This document shows positions 1 through 8,290 of a DNA stretch of 64,000 nt, one piece after another. Source of the stretch: CAVSWT01 sp963782985 (GTDB lineage: Bacteria > Bacteroidota > Ignavibacteria > Ignavibacteriales > Ignavibacteriaceae); NCBI GenBank assembly GCA_963782985.1, contig CAWALU010000003.1, positions 461,883 to 525,882 on the forward strand. Direction: 5' to 3'. The first letter of the stretch is position 1, and each line of letters begins with the position of its first letter. The notes beneath the pieces are model-generated. The model searched no databases and was not told where the DNA came from. It worked only from the letters and a program-made list of their open reading frames with translations. Made by a program: the position numbers and the translations under genes.

Positions 1-1192
1 TAAATAAATCGGGATTTGATTCTTTTAATTTTTCCACATAAGATTTTATTTTTTCTTCAGATGGAATTGAAACATTATAAACAGGCGCAGCTTTAATAAT
101 TGCGCCAAGTTTTTCAAGTTCGTCCGGAAGTTCTTCTCTACCGATTGCGCTGCGAGGTATAAAAATTACTTTGCCGTCAAGATCATAATTTGAAAGTTCA
201 ATTATAACTCCTTCAGCGCTGAATTTTTTGGGAATGATGTGAATCGGAACTCCCAATTTTTCACAAACATTTGCGGTCTTACTTCCCACGGCAACAATTT
301 TAATTTTTTTAAAATTCAACTCAACATTTAATTCTGCGGATCTTTTAACAAACATTTTTACTGCATGCGCGGAAGTGAAAATTATAAAATCAATATTATC
401 TTTTTTAGAAATAATTTTGTCGAACTGCTGCCAGCTATCCGGCGGCACAATATCCAGAGTGGGAATAATTATTACTCTTGCCCCAAGCTGACTAAAAATT
501 TCGCTGGATTCTTTTGACTGTTCAATGCTTCGGGTAATTACAATAGTTTTATCTTTTAAAGGAAACATTTTATTATCTGACTCTAAAAATATTCCGTGCA
601 AAATAAAATCATAAATATTTTCGCGTTCTTTAATAATTTTATCTTCATTATAATTTTCATTAATTCCGCGCGAAACGCCGCCGTAAATACATCCTAAAAT
701 TAAATCCACGGCAAAACTTTCATCAATTTCTTTAAATAGTTTTTCCGATTTTCCTGTGCGGATAATTCCAACCAAAATATTTTTTAACTGGTTATCTAAA
801 TTTAAAACTTCTGCGCAAAGCTCATGCTCGCCTTTTAAAGATTCCTTTTGATAGATTAAAAAAAAGTCTCGGTACTTCATCATAAACATATAAAGATGAA
901 TAACGAATGAATGAAGCGCGTCAATGCTGTTAGACTCAGTTTTGATTTTTTCTTTGACGGAAGTAATTAATTTTTCAAGCCTCTGTCCAATAATTGAAAA
1001 ATATATTTCTTCTTTTGAAGTAAAATAATTATAGACGGTCCCTTTGGCTATTTTAGCAAGCCGCGCAACGTCGTCAACCATTACTTCGTGATAATTCTTT
1101 TGCGAAAATAAAATTGCGGCGGAGTCTAAAATTTTCTTCCGCTTTAAATTTTTTATTTCTTCTTTCGATTTCGTTTCAACCATTGTACTCAT
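1..1192 (-). CDS. hemD: TetR-family regulator fused to uroporphyrinogen-III synthase (partial)
   Basis: One continuous frame of 397 codons runs from ATG at 1192 to the window edge without a stop. Residues 1-205 are a TetR repressor: the helix-turn-helix lies at about 38-62 (VARLAKIAKGTVYNYF), followed by a helical ligand-binding part. From about residue 209 (MFPLKDKTIVITRS) the protein is a uroporphyrinogen-III synthase, with the typical FTSAHAVKMF and VAVGSKTA segments and IPRSAIGREELPDEL near 345. HemD cyclises hydroxymethylbilane, the HemC product, to uroporphyrinogen III. The gene starts 2 nt after the lipoprotein stop and closes the visible hemX-hemA-hemC operon. An internal start at Met209 could give free HemD, but no good Shine-Dalgarno precedes it. 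The C-terminus is outside the window. Confidence 0.88.
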   Translation of the reverse strand, partial: MSTMVETKSKEEIKNLKRKKILDSAAILFSQKNYHEVMVDDVARLAKIAKGTVYNYFTSKEEIYFSIIGQRLEKLITSVKEKIKTESNSIDALHSFVIHLYMFMMKYRDFFLIYQKESLKGEHELCAEVLNLDNQLKNILVGIIRTGKSEKLFKEIDESFAVDLILGCIYGGVSRGINENYNEDKIIKERENIYDFILHGIFLESDNKMFPLKDKTIVITRSIEQSKESSEIFSQLGARVIIIPTLDIVPPDSWQQFDKIISKKDNIDFIIFTSAHAVKMFVKRSAELNVELNFKKIKIVAVGSKTANVCEKLGVPIHIIPKKFSAEGVIIELSNYDLDGKVIFIPRSAIGREELPDELEKLGAIIKAAPVYNVSIPSEEKIKSYVEKLKESNPDLF

Positions 1193-1194
1193 AT

Positions 1195-1797
1195 CTATCT
1201 TACATGCCACATATTTGAATCTAAAACTTTTCCATTATTTGCGTCAATTAAAATTTCACTTCCGCTTCCTCTGTAGCCTTCAGAGCCTTGCGACTGAGAT
1301 GCAGTGGAAATTATTTTCCAAACATATTTTTCATATTTATCATCCCACACAAAATCCGTCTTCCAGTTTTTTATTCCTTTTTCCAGTCCATTTGATTCGG
1401 CAATTTGAATTGCTTTATCTTCATCAATATTAAAATCGCAATCGCCGTTTTTACAATTAGGGATACCGATTATCTTTTGATCACTTAAAACTTTCCCCGT
1501 CGAATCAACTAAAAAAGAAATTTCCTCATCAACAAAAGGTTTGTCGGAAATTGTAAAATTATATTTCATTAAAAAATTTCCATCTATCTCTTTACTTTCG
1601 TCGAAGTTTAAAGTGAAATTATTTTTGAAAAAATCATCTCCCGTTTTTGAAATTATTTGTTGATTTGAGTTTTCAATAACCGACTGTGGAATTTGTAAGT
1701 CTGATTCTGCGGGACATCTGCAAGCAAATAAAAAAAACGGAAACGTTAATCCGACTAACAGAAAAACGTAGTTAAATATTTTATTTTTAATCATCAT
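1195..1797 (-). CDS. Lipoprotein with PepSY-like C-terminal region
   Basis: A 200-residue protein with an N-terminal hydrophobic segment ending in a lipobox-like LFAC (Cys26), so probably a lipid-anchored exported protein. The C-terminal half holds DEDKAIQIAESNGL, then VWKI and a final EILIDANNGKVL, a pattern like PepSY domains (alpha helix followed by strands ending in a D.NG.V motif). The start codon overlaps the hemC stop by 4 nt (ATGA), and the TetR-HemD start follows 2 nt after its own stop, so it is translationally embedded in the heme operon. No known heme enzyme resembles it. Its role is unknown; a periplasmic or envelope accessory is a guess. Confidence is high for the gene and moderate for the domain. 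Confidence 0.75.
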   Translation of the reverse strand: MMIKNKIFNYVFLLVGLTFPFFLFACRCPAESDLQIPQSVIENSNQQIISKTGDDFFKNNFTLNFDESKEIDGNFLMKYNFTISDKPFVDEEISFLVDSTGKVLSDQKIIGIPNCKNGDCDFNIDEDKAIQIAESNGLEKGIKNWKTDFVWDDKYEKYVWKIISTASQSQGSEGYRGSGSEILIDANNGKVLDSNMWHVR

Positions 1798-2735
1798 TTT
1801 AGCCTAACCGTTGCATAAATTTCATCTAAAATTTCTTTAGCGCCGGCTTTAATTAAATCTTTGGCAAGCTGCTTCCCCAACTTTTCAGCATCGGATTTTG
1901 AGCCGCGGATTTTTTTTCTAAAAGTTAAACTGCCGTCTAATGAACCGACAATTGCATCAATATAAAGCCCGTTAGATTTTACTTGAGCGTTTGCGCCAAT
2001 GGGAACCTGACAGCCGCCTTCCAAGGTTCGCAGCAAAGCGCGCTCCGCCAAAACAGCTTTATAGGTTGAATCATCGTGAAGCGATTGCACAACTTCATCG
2101 GCTAATTTATTTTCAGCGTGAATTTCAATGCCCAAAGCGCCTTGCCCCACCGCGGGAATCATTTCTTCAATGCTGATAATTGTAGAAATATATTTTTGAA
2201 GTTTTAATCTTTCCACTCCAGCGCGCGCTAAAATTATTGCATCCCACTTTGAATTAAGAAACGTTTTAATTCTTGTAGGAACATTTCCGCGAAGCTCTTC
2301 CGTTTTAATATCCGGGCGAAGATGAAGCAATTGAGATTTTCTTCTTAATGAACCGGTGCCGACAACAGCATTTTCGGGAAGAGTATTAAGGGATGTTCCT
2401 TTTTTGCGGGCAATCAAAACATCTTCCACAGCGTGGCGTTTTGAAACCGCGGCTAATTTTAATCCATCGGGAATTTGCGTTTGCAAATCTTTTAAGCTGT
2501 GTACCGCAAGATCAATATTATTATTAAGCAGCTCCGTTTCAAGTTCTTTGGTGAACAAACTTTTGTCGCCTATTTTTGAAAGAGCAACATCCAGAATTTT
2601 ATCGCCTTTGGTTTTAATTAATTTAATTTCGACGGAGATATTTTTATTTTTTTTCTCAAGTTCCTTTTTTACAAAATTTGCCTGCCATAAAGCCAGTTCG
2701 CTTCCGCGCGACCCAATAATAATTTTTTGTTTCAA
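1794..2735 (-). CDS. hemC: Porphobilinogen deaminase (hydroxymethylbilane synthase)
   Basis: Polymerises four porphobilinogen units to hydroxymethylbilane. The family signatures are clear: IIIGSRGSELALWQA at the N-terminus, HSLKDLQTQIPDGL, GTGSLRRKSQL and RGNVPTRI, and LEGGCQVPIGA, whose Cys (about residue 242) anchors the dipyrromethane cofactor. I choose the TTG at 2735 as start (313 residues): it lies 1 nt after the hemA stop, behind GAGG at a 9-nt spacing, and gives the standard MKQKIIIGSRGS start. The upstream ATG at 2771 would add 12 basic residues and overlap hemA by 35 nt. It is followed by a 4-nt overlap with the lipoprotein gene. Confidence 0.93.
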   Translation of the reverse strand: MKQKIIIGSRGSELALWQANFVKKELEKKNKNISVEIKLIKTKGDKILDVALSKIGDKSLFTKELETELLNNNIDLAVHSLKDLQTQIPDGLKLAAVSKRHAVEDVLIARKKGTSLNTLPENAVVGTGSLRRKSQLLHLRPDIKTEELRGNVPTRIKTFLNSKWDAIILARAGVERLKLQKYISTIISIEEMIPAVGQGALGIEIHAENKLADEVVQSLHDDSTYKAVLAERALLRTLEGGCQVPIGANAQVKSNGLYIDAIVGSLDGSLTFRKKIRGSKSDAEKLGKQLAKDLIKAGAKEILDEIYATVRLK

Positions 2736-2736
2736 A

Positions 2737-4017
2737 TTAATTTTCCTCTTCAAGTTTTTTATCAATTCCAAAAAACTCTCGAATAATGCTAAGTTTAATT
2801 GCAGCGCTTTCGGAGTTGCCGCTTGCTTCGTTTATTTTTTTTAATTCAACTGTTGGATGATGAAGAATTTTATTAACAATTCTTTTAGTTACAATTTCTA
2901 ATTTTTCCTGATCGTCGGAACTAAATCTATTTTTATTTTTTTCAACTTCTTCGGCGCGAATATTTTCAAAAAAGTCGCGGATGTTTTTAATGGTTGGGGC
3001 TACTTCCAGCGAGCTATACCAATTAATAAAGTTCGCCGCTTCTTCTTTAATTATTGCTTGAACTTTCGGAATTTCATCTTTCCGTTTGGCAAGATTTTGT
3101 TCAACAATAATATTTAGCGAATCAATATCATTATAAAAAACATAATCAATAGATTTGACTGTCGGGTCAATATCTCGGGGGATTGCGATATCCATTAATA
3201 CCATTGAGTCATAATTTCTTTTTTTCATCGCTGATTTAATATCGTTATAATTTAATATTAGCTCAGGCGAGCTTGTTGCGCTTAAGATAATATCAAAATT
3301 ATGAATTTCATTTTTAAAATTGTTGAATGGAATTATTTTAGAATTTAATGATTCAGCTAATTTTTCCGCTTTTTCTATGGTGCGATTAGTTATTGCCAGT
3401 TTTTCAATTCCTCTGTCTCGCAAATGTTTAGCTGCAATTTCTCCGGTTTCGCCTGCGCCGATTACCAAAGCTGATTTTTTTGAAAGATTTGAATATATTT
3501 TTTCAATTAACTGAACAGCGGCATAACTCACTGTGACTGCGCCTTCGCTAATTTCCGTTTCATTTATAGCCCGCTTTCCAGTTCTGACTGCCGAGTCAAA
3601 AAGCCTTTTCATTAGAAAACCGGAAAAATTCATTTCATCGGCTAATTGAAAAGAATTCTTAACTTGATGATAAATTTGGTTATCGCCAATAAGCATGGAA
3701 TCAATACCGGTAATTACCGAAAACAAATGTTCAATTGCGGAAGTTGAAAAAAAGTTATTAAAATTTTTTTCACTAACTATTCCATTTGGCTTATAATGCA
3801 GCAAAAGTTTTTGCAGATCAACATGTGTAGTTTTTTGATCGATGGGAATACCGTAAATCTCCGTCCGATTACAGGTGGAAATTATAAGCCCTTCGCTAAA
3901 AATTTTTTCTTTTGTATTCTGAATAAAATTTTTAATTTCCTCTCCACTTAAATGAAGAGATTCTCGCAAATGCACAGGGGCGGTTTTATGATTTATGGAT
4001 ATTCCTAATAAATTCAT
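2737..4017 (-). CDS. hemA: Glutamyl-tRNA reductase
   Basis: First committed step of C5-pathway tetrapyrrole synthesis: NADPH reduction of glutamyl-tRNA to glutamate-1-semialdehyde. The 426-residue length is normal. The catalytic Cys49 lies in STCNRTEIY. The NADPH-binding domain carries VIGAGETGEIAAKHL (about 185-199), and the C-terminal dimerisation helices follow. It sits between hemX (15 nt upstream) and hemC (1-nt gap), a standard arrangement. The start ATG at 4017 gives the canonical MNLLGISINHKTAPVHLRE. It has no sign of damage. Confidence 0.96.
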   Translation of the reverse strand: MNLLGISINHKTAPVHLRESLHLSGEEIKNFIQNTKEKIFSEGLIISTCNRTEIYGIPIDQKTTHVDLQKLLLHYKPNGIVSEKNFNNFFSTSAIEHLFSVITGIDSMLIGDNQIYHQVKNSFQLADEMNFSGFLMKRLFDSAVRTGKRAINETEISEGAVTVSYAAVQLIEKIYSNLSKKSALVIGAGETGEIAAKHLRDRGIEKLAITNRTIEKAEKLAESLNSKIIPFNNFKNEIHNFDIILSATSSPELILNYNDIKSAMKKRNYDSMVLMDIAIPRDIDPTVKSIDYVFYNDIDSLNIIVEQNLAKRKDEIPKVQAIIKEEAANFINWYSSLEVAPTIKNIRDFFENIRAEEVEKNKNRFSSDDQEKLEIVTKRIVNKILHHPTVELKKINEASGNSESAAIKLSIIREFFGIDKKLEEEN

Positions 4018-4031
4018 CTTTGAAGCAACGA

Positions 4032-4862
4032 CTAATAAAAAGAATGAAAACTTTGCGCTTGGGCTAAAAAGTTGGTTAGCATTGTAGATAAAATTGCAAT
4101 TATAAATCCGAGTATGGAAAATGTAACAACTTTTTTACCGCGCCATTTTGCAAATATCTTACTTAAAATTCCTATGCCGTACAAAACCCATACTAATAAA
4201 CTGCCAACTAGTTTTGGGTCGGTATATGAAAAATTTGGAAAAGCTCGCGGAAGCCAAACCATTCCGATAGTTATTGCAATTGTTAAAAGCGTAAAACCAA
4301 TTACGGCAGAATAGAAGCTCATCTTTTCTAAAATTTCCAAACTTGGCAGACGGTTAAAAATTAATCCAAACTTATTCAACTTAATTTCTTTATAAAGAAT
4401 TAAATACAAAATTCCGTAAACCGCGGAAATAGTAATGCCCGCATAACCCAGGAGCGCCGTTAACACATGCGAGCCTAATAAATGGCTCCTTAACACGTCT
4501 TTAACTTCGGTTAGGTCGCGAATAAAAAGTGAAGAAACAATTTGAAAAAGGATTGAAATAATAATTATGAAAGGTCCCGTCCCTCTAATATCGGTTACTA
4601 ATTCTAAAATGAAATATGAAAAACTTATAGCGAAGGCAAGCACTGTAAAAATTTCAAACACATTTGTTATTGGCGGATGATCAAATTGGATTGTTCTTAT
4701 AATTAAATATGCCGCGTGTATAATTAATGTAAAAAGAAGGGGGAAGCGCTTTAGATTTAAAAAATTTTTCCCGCCTTTCATAAAATGGTAGGAGTAATGG
4801 AAAAAAGTTAAAATATAAAGTATTGGTAAAAGTATGTTAAATAAATCTATAACGAAATTCAT
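4032..4862 (-). CDS. HemX/CcsA-type cytochrome c assembly membrane protein
   Basis: Integral membrane protein of about 276 residues with roughly eight hydrophobic segments, matching the CcsA/ResC/HemX family. It lies directly upstream of hemA, as hemX does in many bacteria, where it is thought to influence GluTR level or heme handling. The conserved part includes GSHVLTALLGYAGITISAVY and a DPKLVGSLLVWVLYG segment comparable to the family DPKxxWSL region; the tryptophan-rich WWD motif of true CcsA is not evident. I prefer ATG 4862 because AAGGA lies 4 nt upstream and it gives MNFVIDLFNILLPILY. The longer frame from 4946 adds 28 residues without a clear ribosome site. Confidence 0.82.
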   Translation of the reverse strand: MNFVIDLFNILLPILYILTFFHYSYHFMKGGKNFLNLKRFPLLFTLIIHAAYLIIRTIQFDHPPITNVFEIFTVLAFAISFSYFILELVTDIRGTGPFIIIISILFQIVSSLFIRDLTEVKDVLRSHLLGSHVLTALLGYAGITISAVYGILYLILYKEIKLNKFGLIFNRLPSLEILEKMSFYSAVIGFTLLTIAITIGMVWLPRAFPNFSYTDPKLVGSLLVWVLYGIGILSKIFAKWRGKKVVTFSILGFIIAILSTMLTNFLAQAQSFHSFY

Positions 4863-5081
4863 TTTATCCTTAATCTGACTTACAAGTGCAAAATTAAATA
4901 AATAATTTAACTCAAACAAAAGAATTATTAATGACCGGAAAGTCATAGATTATGAATTATTTTATAATGCTATGAAATACGTTTTTATTTAATGAATATT
5001 AATTCCGATATTAGGGAACATTTTTTGCTTCGGTTATGACTAAACACAATTACTTTCAATTTACACAACTTCAATAAAAAC

Positions 5082-5768
5082 ATGATAAAAAAACTTATAC
5101 GTTCAAACAGAATGAACGTAACAATTTTACTGCTGATTTTAAGTTTGGCTTGTTTTGGTCTTTCGGTATTCAGAGTATTATTCTCTCACTCTTATAACTA
5201 CTTAAGCCTAAATTGGAATTTATTTTTAGCTTTTATTCCATGGGCTATAAGTTCAATAATAATTATTAATAATTTACAGAATAAGAAAAGACTGCTTGCC
5301 ATATTAATTTTATCGTGGGTTGTGTTTTTTCCAAACTCGCCATATATAATAACTGACTTATTTCATTTGAGACATCGGGGCGGGGCGCCTTTGTGGTTTG
5401 ACCTTGTATTAATTTTATCTTTTGCATGGACGGGATTATTATTCGGAATTTCAAGTTTGATGGATATTGAAAAGGTTCTTCATAATTATATGAGCAAAAG
5501 CAAAACAATGATTTCAACAATTATATTTTTGTTTGTAAGCAGCTATGGAATTTATATTGGAAGATATTTAAGATGGAATTCGTGGGATATAATTGTAAGT
5601 CCGTTTGCCTTATCGCATGATATTGTATCAAGCCTTATTCATCCGACTTATCACATGCGAGCGTGGGGAACCACTTTGTTTATAGGAATACTTCTTAATC
5701 TAATTTACTTTTCTTTCAAATTTATAGTTAAAGAAAGCAGCGACAAAATTACTTTCAATAAAAAATGA
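5082..5768 (+). CDS. DUF1361 family membrane protein
   Basis: A 228-residue polytopic membrane protein with six to seven hydrophobic segments. It contains the DUF1361 signatures NLFLAFIPWAIS, FFPNSPYIITDLFHL and WFDLVLILSFAWTGLL. The function of this family is not known. It is transcribed away from the heme operon and converges with the SPFH gene, separated by a strong symmetrical hairpin. The start ATG at 5082 lies in a very AT-rich leader with no obvious Shine-Dalgarno. Confidence 0.85.
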   Translation: MIKKLIRSNRMNVTILLLILSLACFGLSVFRVLFSHSYNYLSLNWNLFLAFIPWAISSIIIINNLQNKKRLLAILILSWVVFFPNSPYIITDLFHLRHRGGAPLWFDLVLILSFAWTGLLFGISSLMDIEKVLHNYMSKSKTMISTIIFLFVSSYGIYIGRYLRWNSWDIIVSPFALSHDIVSSLIHPTYHMRAWGTTLFIGILLNLIYFSFKFIVKESSDKITFNKK

Positions 5769-5789
5769 ATTAAGAATTTTTTATTAAAT

Positions 5790-5833
5790 AAGACTTCTGA
5801 AAAAAAATAATGTATCGAATATTCAGAAGTCTT
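5790..5833. terminator. Bidirectional terminator hairpin
   Basis: A perfect 12-bp inverted repeat (AAGACTTCTGAA at 5790-5801 with TTCAGAAGTCTT at 5822-5833) separates the convergent DUF1361 and SPFH genes. A/T-rich flanks on both sides could serve as U-tracts in either direction. Confidence 0.75.
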
Positions 5834-5859
5834 AAAATTTGTATTATAATTTGATTAAA

Positions 5860-6729
5860 TTAATTATTCCCAAGTATCAAAGGCAGCCCATCTTTGCCGG
5901 AACCAATTACAACTATTTTTGTGTTGTTTGAACTGGATAATTTTTCAGTTGCTTCAATTCCTTTCCACTTTAAAAGCTGCTCGCTAATTCCCTTGGAAAC
6001 TATTTCCTGAAAATCCGCAATACCTTTAGCTTCAATTCTTTTACGTTCGGCTTCTTGAGTTTCGCGCTGCAAAATAAATTGCATACGCTGACTTTCCTGT
6101 TCAGCCTTCAATTTTTCTTCAATTGATTCGGTCAATCTTGCCGGTAAAGTTAGTTGACGCATCGGCGCAGCTTCTATTGTTATTCCTCTCGGCTTAACGA
6201 GCGCTGATAATTCATCTTCAATTTTTTTACCAAGCTGCTCTCTTTCGGCTGTGTATAATGCTCTGGCGTCATAGCTTGCAGTAACTCCCCTTACCACGGA
6301 TCTAAATTGAGGAACTATTATTCTTTCAGCATAATTTTCGCCCACAGTTTTGTAAATCTTGTTTGCATTTTCAAAACTTAGGCTGTATAAAAGACTTATT
6401 TCAAGATCAATCGTCAATCCTTCTTTTGAAGGCACAGTCATTACTTCTTTTATTTCCTGAGTTCGCGCGTCAAACTTTACAACATTCGCCAAAGGATTTA
6501 CAAGATTAACGCCGGGCTTTAATGTGAAGTCGCTTACAGTTCCAAAAAAATCAACTACTCCCACATGACCTGCGGGAATTATCGTCCAGCATTGAACCAC
6601 GGCAATGAAAAGCGCCACAAAAAAACCAACTAAGGCGTAAGTTGATTCAGCTTTATTAAATCTTTTTTTTGCATTGAAGTAAAGAAAACCGGCAATTATT
6701 GCGGCAATTAAAGCTATGATAAATAACAT
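5860..6729 (-). CDS. Prohibitin-like SPFH/band 7 membrane protein
   Basis: A 289-residue protein with two N-terminal membrane segments (about 1-20 and 30-50) followed by an SPFH domain beginning IIPAGHVGVVDFFGTV. A long charged coiled coil (about 205-250, EEKLKAEQESQRMQFIL) precedes a short hydrophobic end. This is the prohibitin/HflK-C type of membrane scaffold that oligomerises in the membrane. Its partner is not encoded nearby; no NfeD or FtsH gene is adjacent. It is monocistronic between a terminator and a 292-nt spacer. Confidence 0.87.
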   Translation of the reverse strand: MLFIIALIAAIIAGFLYFNAKKRFNKAESTYALVGFFVALFIAVVQCWTIIPAGHVGVVDFFGTVSDFTLKPGVNLVNPLANVVKFDARTQEIKEVMTVPSKEGLTIDLEISLLYSLSFENANKIYKTVGENYAERIIVPQFRSVVRGVTASYDARALYTAEREQLGKKIEDELSALVKPRGITIEAAPMRQLTLPARLTESIEEKLKAEQESQRMQFILQRETQEAERKRIEAKGIADFQEIVSKGISEQLLKWKGIEATEKLSSSNNTKIVVIGSGKDGLPLILGNN

Positions 6730-7021
6730 TTCTAATCCTCCCTAAAAAATTTCGGTAAAAATATTTTACCGAATTGATGAATGAATCCGATATGAAAATT
6801 AAAACTACTAAATTTTTTATTCTTAGTGAAAGAAATATTAAATTCTTCAGCCGCTAATTTTCGTAATAGCATATAAACAAACAAAAAATTCATTCCTAAA
6901 AAGCCGCTGCAACTTTTATACATTCCGCATTGCTAACTTTCTTCAAAGTACTATTTATCCTTATCTTTTACCTCAAAAAATATTAAATTAAAAATTAAAT
7001 TTTTAAGGGATATTTATAGTT
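6730..7021. other. Intergenic region between divergent genes
   Basis: A 292-nt AT-rich spacer between the divergent SPFH and GlmU-like genes. It presumably holds both promoters. A 63-codon minus-strand frame (6732-6923) is present but looks random. No hairpin or repeat stood out. Confidence 0.5.
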
Positions 7022-8290
7022 ATGCAGCTTTGCATTTTTGAAGATATTTATCACGATAGGCTTGAGCCATTAATTTATTCCAGACCAATTTATGATCTTG
7101 TCTGCGGAATAAATAGTTTAAGAAAAAAAATACTCAGGGCTTACCCCGATGTAAAATATACGCTTCATTGCAGACCATATTTAGAGCATTTCGTCCGCAT
7201 CAAAAATCCCGGACACGATGTGAATGTGGTTAATGATGATAAATGTTTATTTATTAATGGAAGAATTTTAGCGCCGCCTAATATGGCTGAACTAATCCCT
7301 TTAACAGGAAAAGATAAATTATATGTGAATGGAGAAACGATTATTGCGGCAAGAATTTCAGGCAAAAAATTAAAAGAAATAAAATCTAACTTAAATGATC
7401 TTTTAAGCGAATCAAATTTTGACGGCTTGCCGAAAGAACATGTGGATATTAAAAGCATCGATTACATTTGGAACATCACCCGCTACAATCCTTCCGAACT
7501 GAGAAGCGATTTTGAGCAGTTAATGATTTCAAAAAAAATAGATAAAAAAAATAATATACTTGGCAATATTTACGACGGCGTTCATCTTATTGAAAGAGAT
7601 AATATTTTTATTGATGAAGAAGCAATAATAAAACCGGGCGCGGTGATTGACGGCTCCGAAGGTCCAGTTTATATTGATAAACATGCAAAGATTTTTTCAA
7701 ATGCCGTAATAGAGGGAGCGGTTTATGTAGGCGAAGGGACGCAGGTAAAAAGCTGCGCAAGGCTTTATGAAAATGTAAGCGTGGGACAAGTGTGCAAGGT
7801 CGGCGGCGAAATTGAAGACACAATTATTCTACCTTATACAAACAAACAGCACAGCGGATTTATGGGTCATGCTTACCTTGGCAGCTGGGTTAACATCGGC
7901 GCCGATACTAACTGCAGCGATTTAAAAAATAATTACGGCAATGTTAAAGTTTATGTAAATGGAGAAATAGTTGACAGCGGCTCTCAATTCCTTGGCGTAA
8001 TTATGGGCGATCATTCTAAAACTGCAATCAACACAATGTTTAATACCGGAACGATTGTAGGAGTATCGTGCAACATTTTCGGCAACGGGTTTCCTTCCAA
8101 ATATATTCCGTCATTTTCCTGGGGTGGAAGCGAGGCGGTTACGACTTACGATATTGACAAAAGTATTGAGACCGGCAAGCGGGTTATGGAGCGAAGAGAA
8201 AAAGAGATGTCAGATTCTGAAGAAAAATTATTTAGAAAAATTTTTGACTTAACTAAAAAGGAAAGACGAAAGAGAGGCTATCCGTATTGA
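7022..8290 (+). CDS. Alternative GlmU-like UDP-GlcNAc diphosphorylase / GlcN-1-P acetyltransferase
   Basis: A 422-residue protein of the alternative bacterial GlmU type found in Bacteroidota and relatives. The N-terminal third is a degenerate sugar nucleotidyltransferase domain with the characteristic LEPLIYSRPIYDLVCGI start (NTP_transf_4 type). From about residue 190 a left-handed beta-helix follows, with hexapeptide-like repeats (IDEEAIIKPGAVIDG, HAKIFSNAVIEGAV) and a conserved HSGFMGHAYLGSWVNIGAD segment. It should make UDP-GlcNAc for peptidoglycan and lipid A. Its stop overlaps the TTG start of rsmB by 4 nt, so the two are co-translated. Confidence 0.88.
   Translation: MQLCIFEDIYHDRLEPLIYSRPIYDLVCGINSLRKKILRAYPDVKYTLHCRPYLEHFVRIKNPGHDVNVVNDDKCLFINGRILAPPNMAELIPLTGKDKLYVNGETIIAARISGKKLKEIKSNLNDLLSESNFDGLPKEHVDIKSIDYIWNITRYNPSELRSDFEQLMISKKIDKKNNILGNIYDGVHLIERDNIFIDEEAIIKPGAVIDGSEGPVYIDKHAKIFSNAVIEGAVYVGEGTQVKSCARLYENVSVGQVCKVGGEIEDTIILPYTNKQHSGFMGHAYLGSWVNIGADTNCSDLKNNYGNVKVYVNGEIVDSGSQFLGVIMGDHSKTAINTMFNTGTIVGVSCNIFGNGFPSKYIPSFSWGGSEAVTTYDIDKSIETGKRVMERREKEMSDSEEKLFRKIFDLTKKERRKRGYPY

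Noticed and set aside
6732..6923. 63-codon minus-strand frame between the SPFH and GlmU-like genes
   Set aside because: No family similarity, no Shine-Dalgarno, ends 2 nt before the SPFH start in a promoter-like spacer; probably random.
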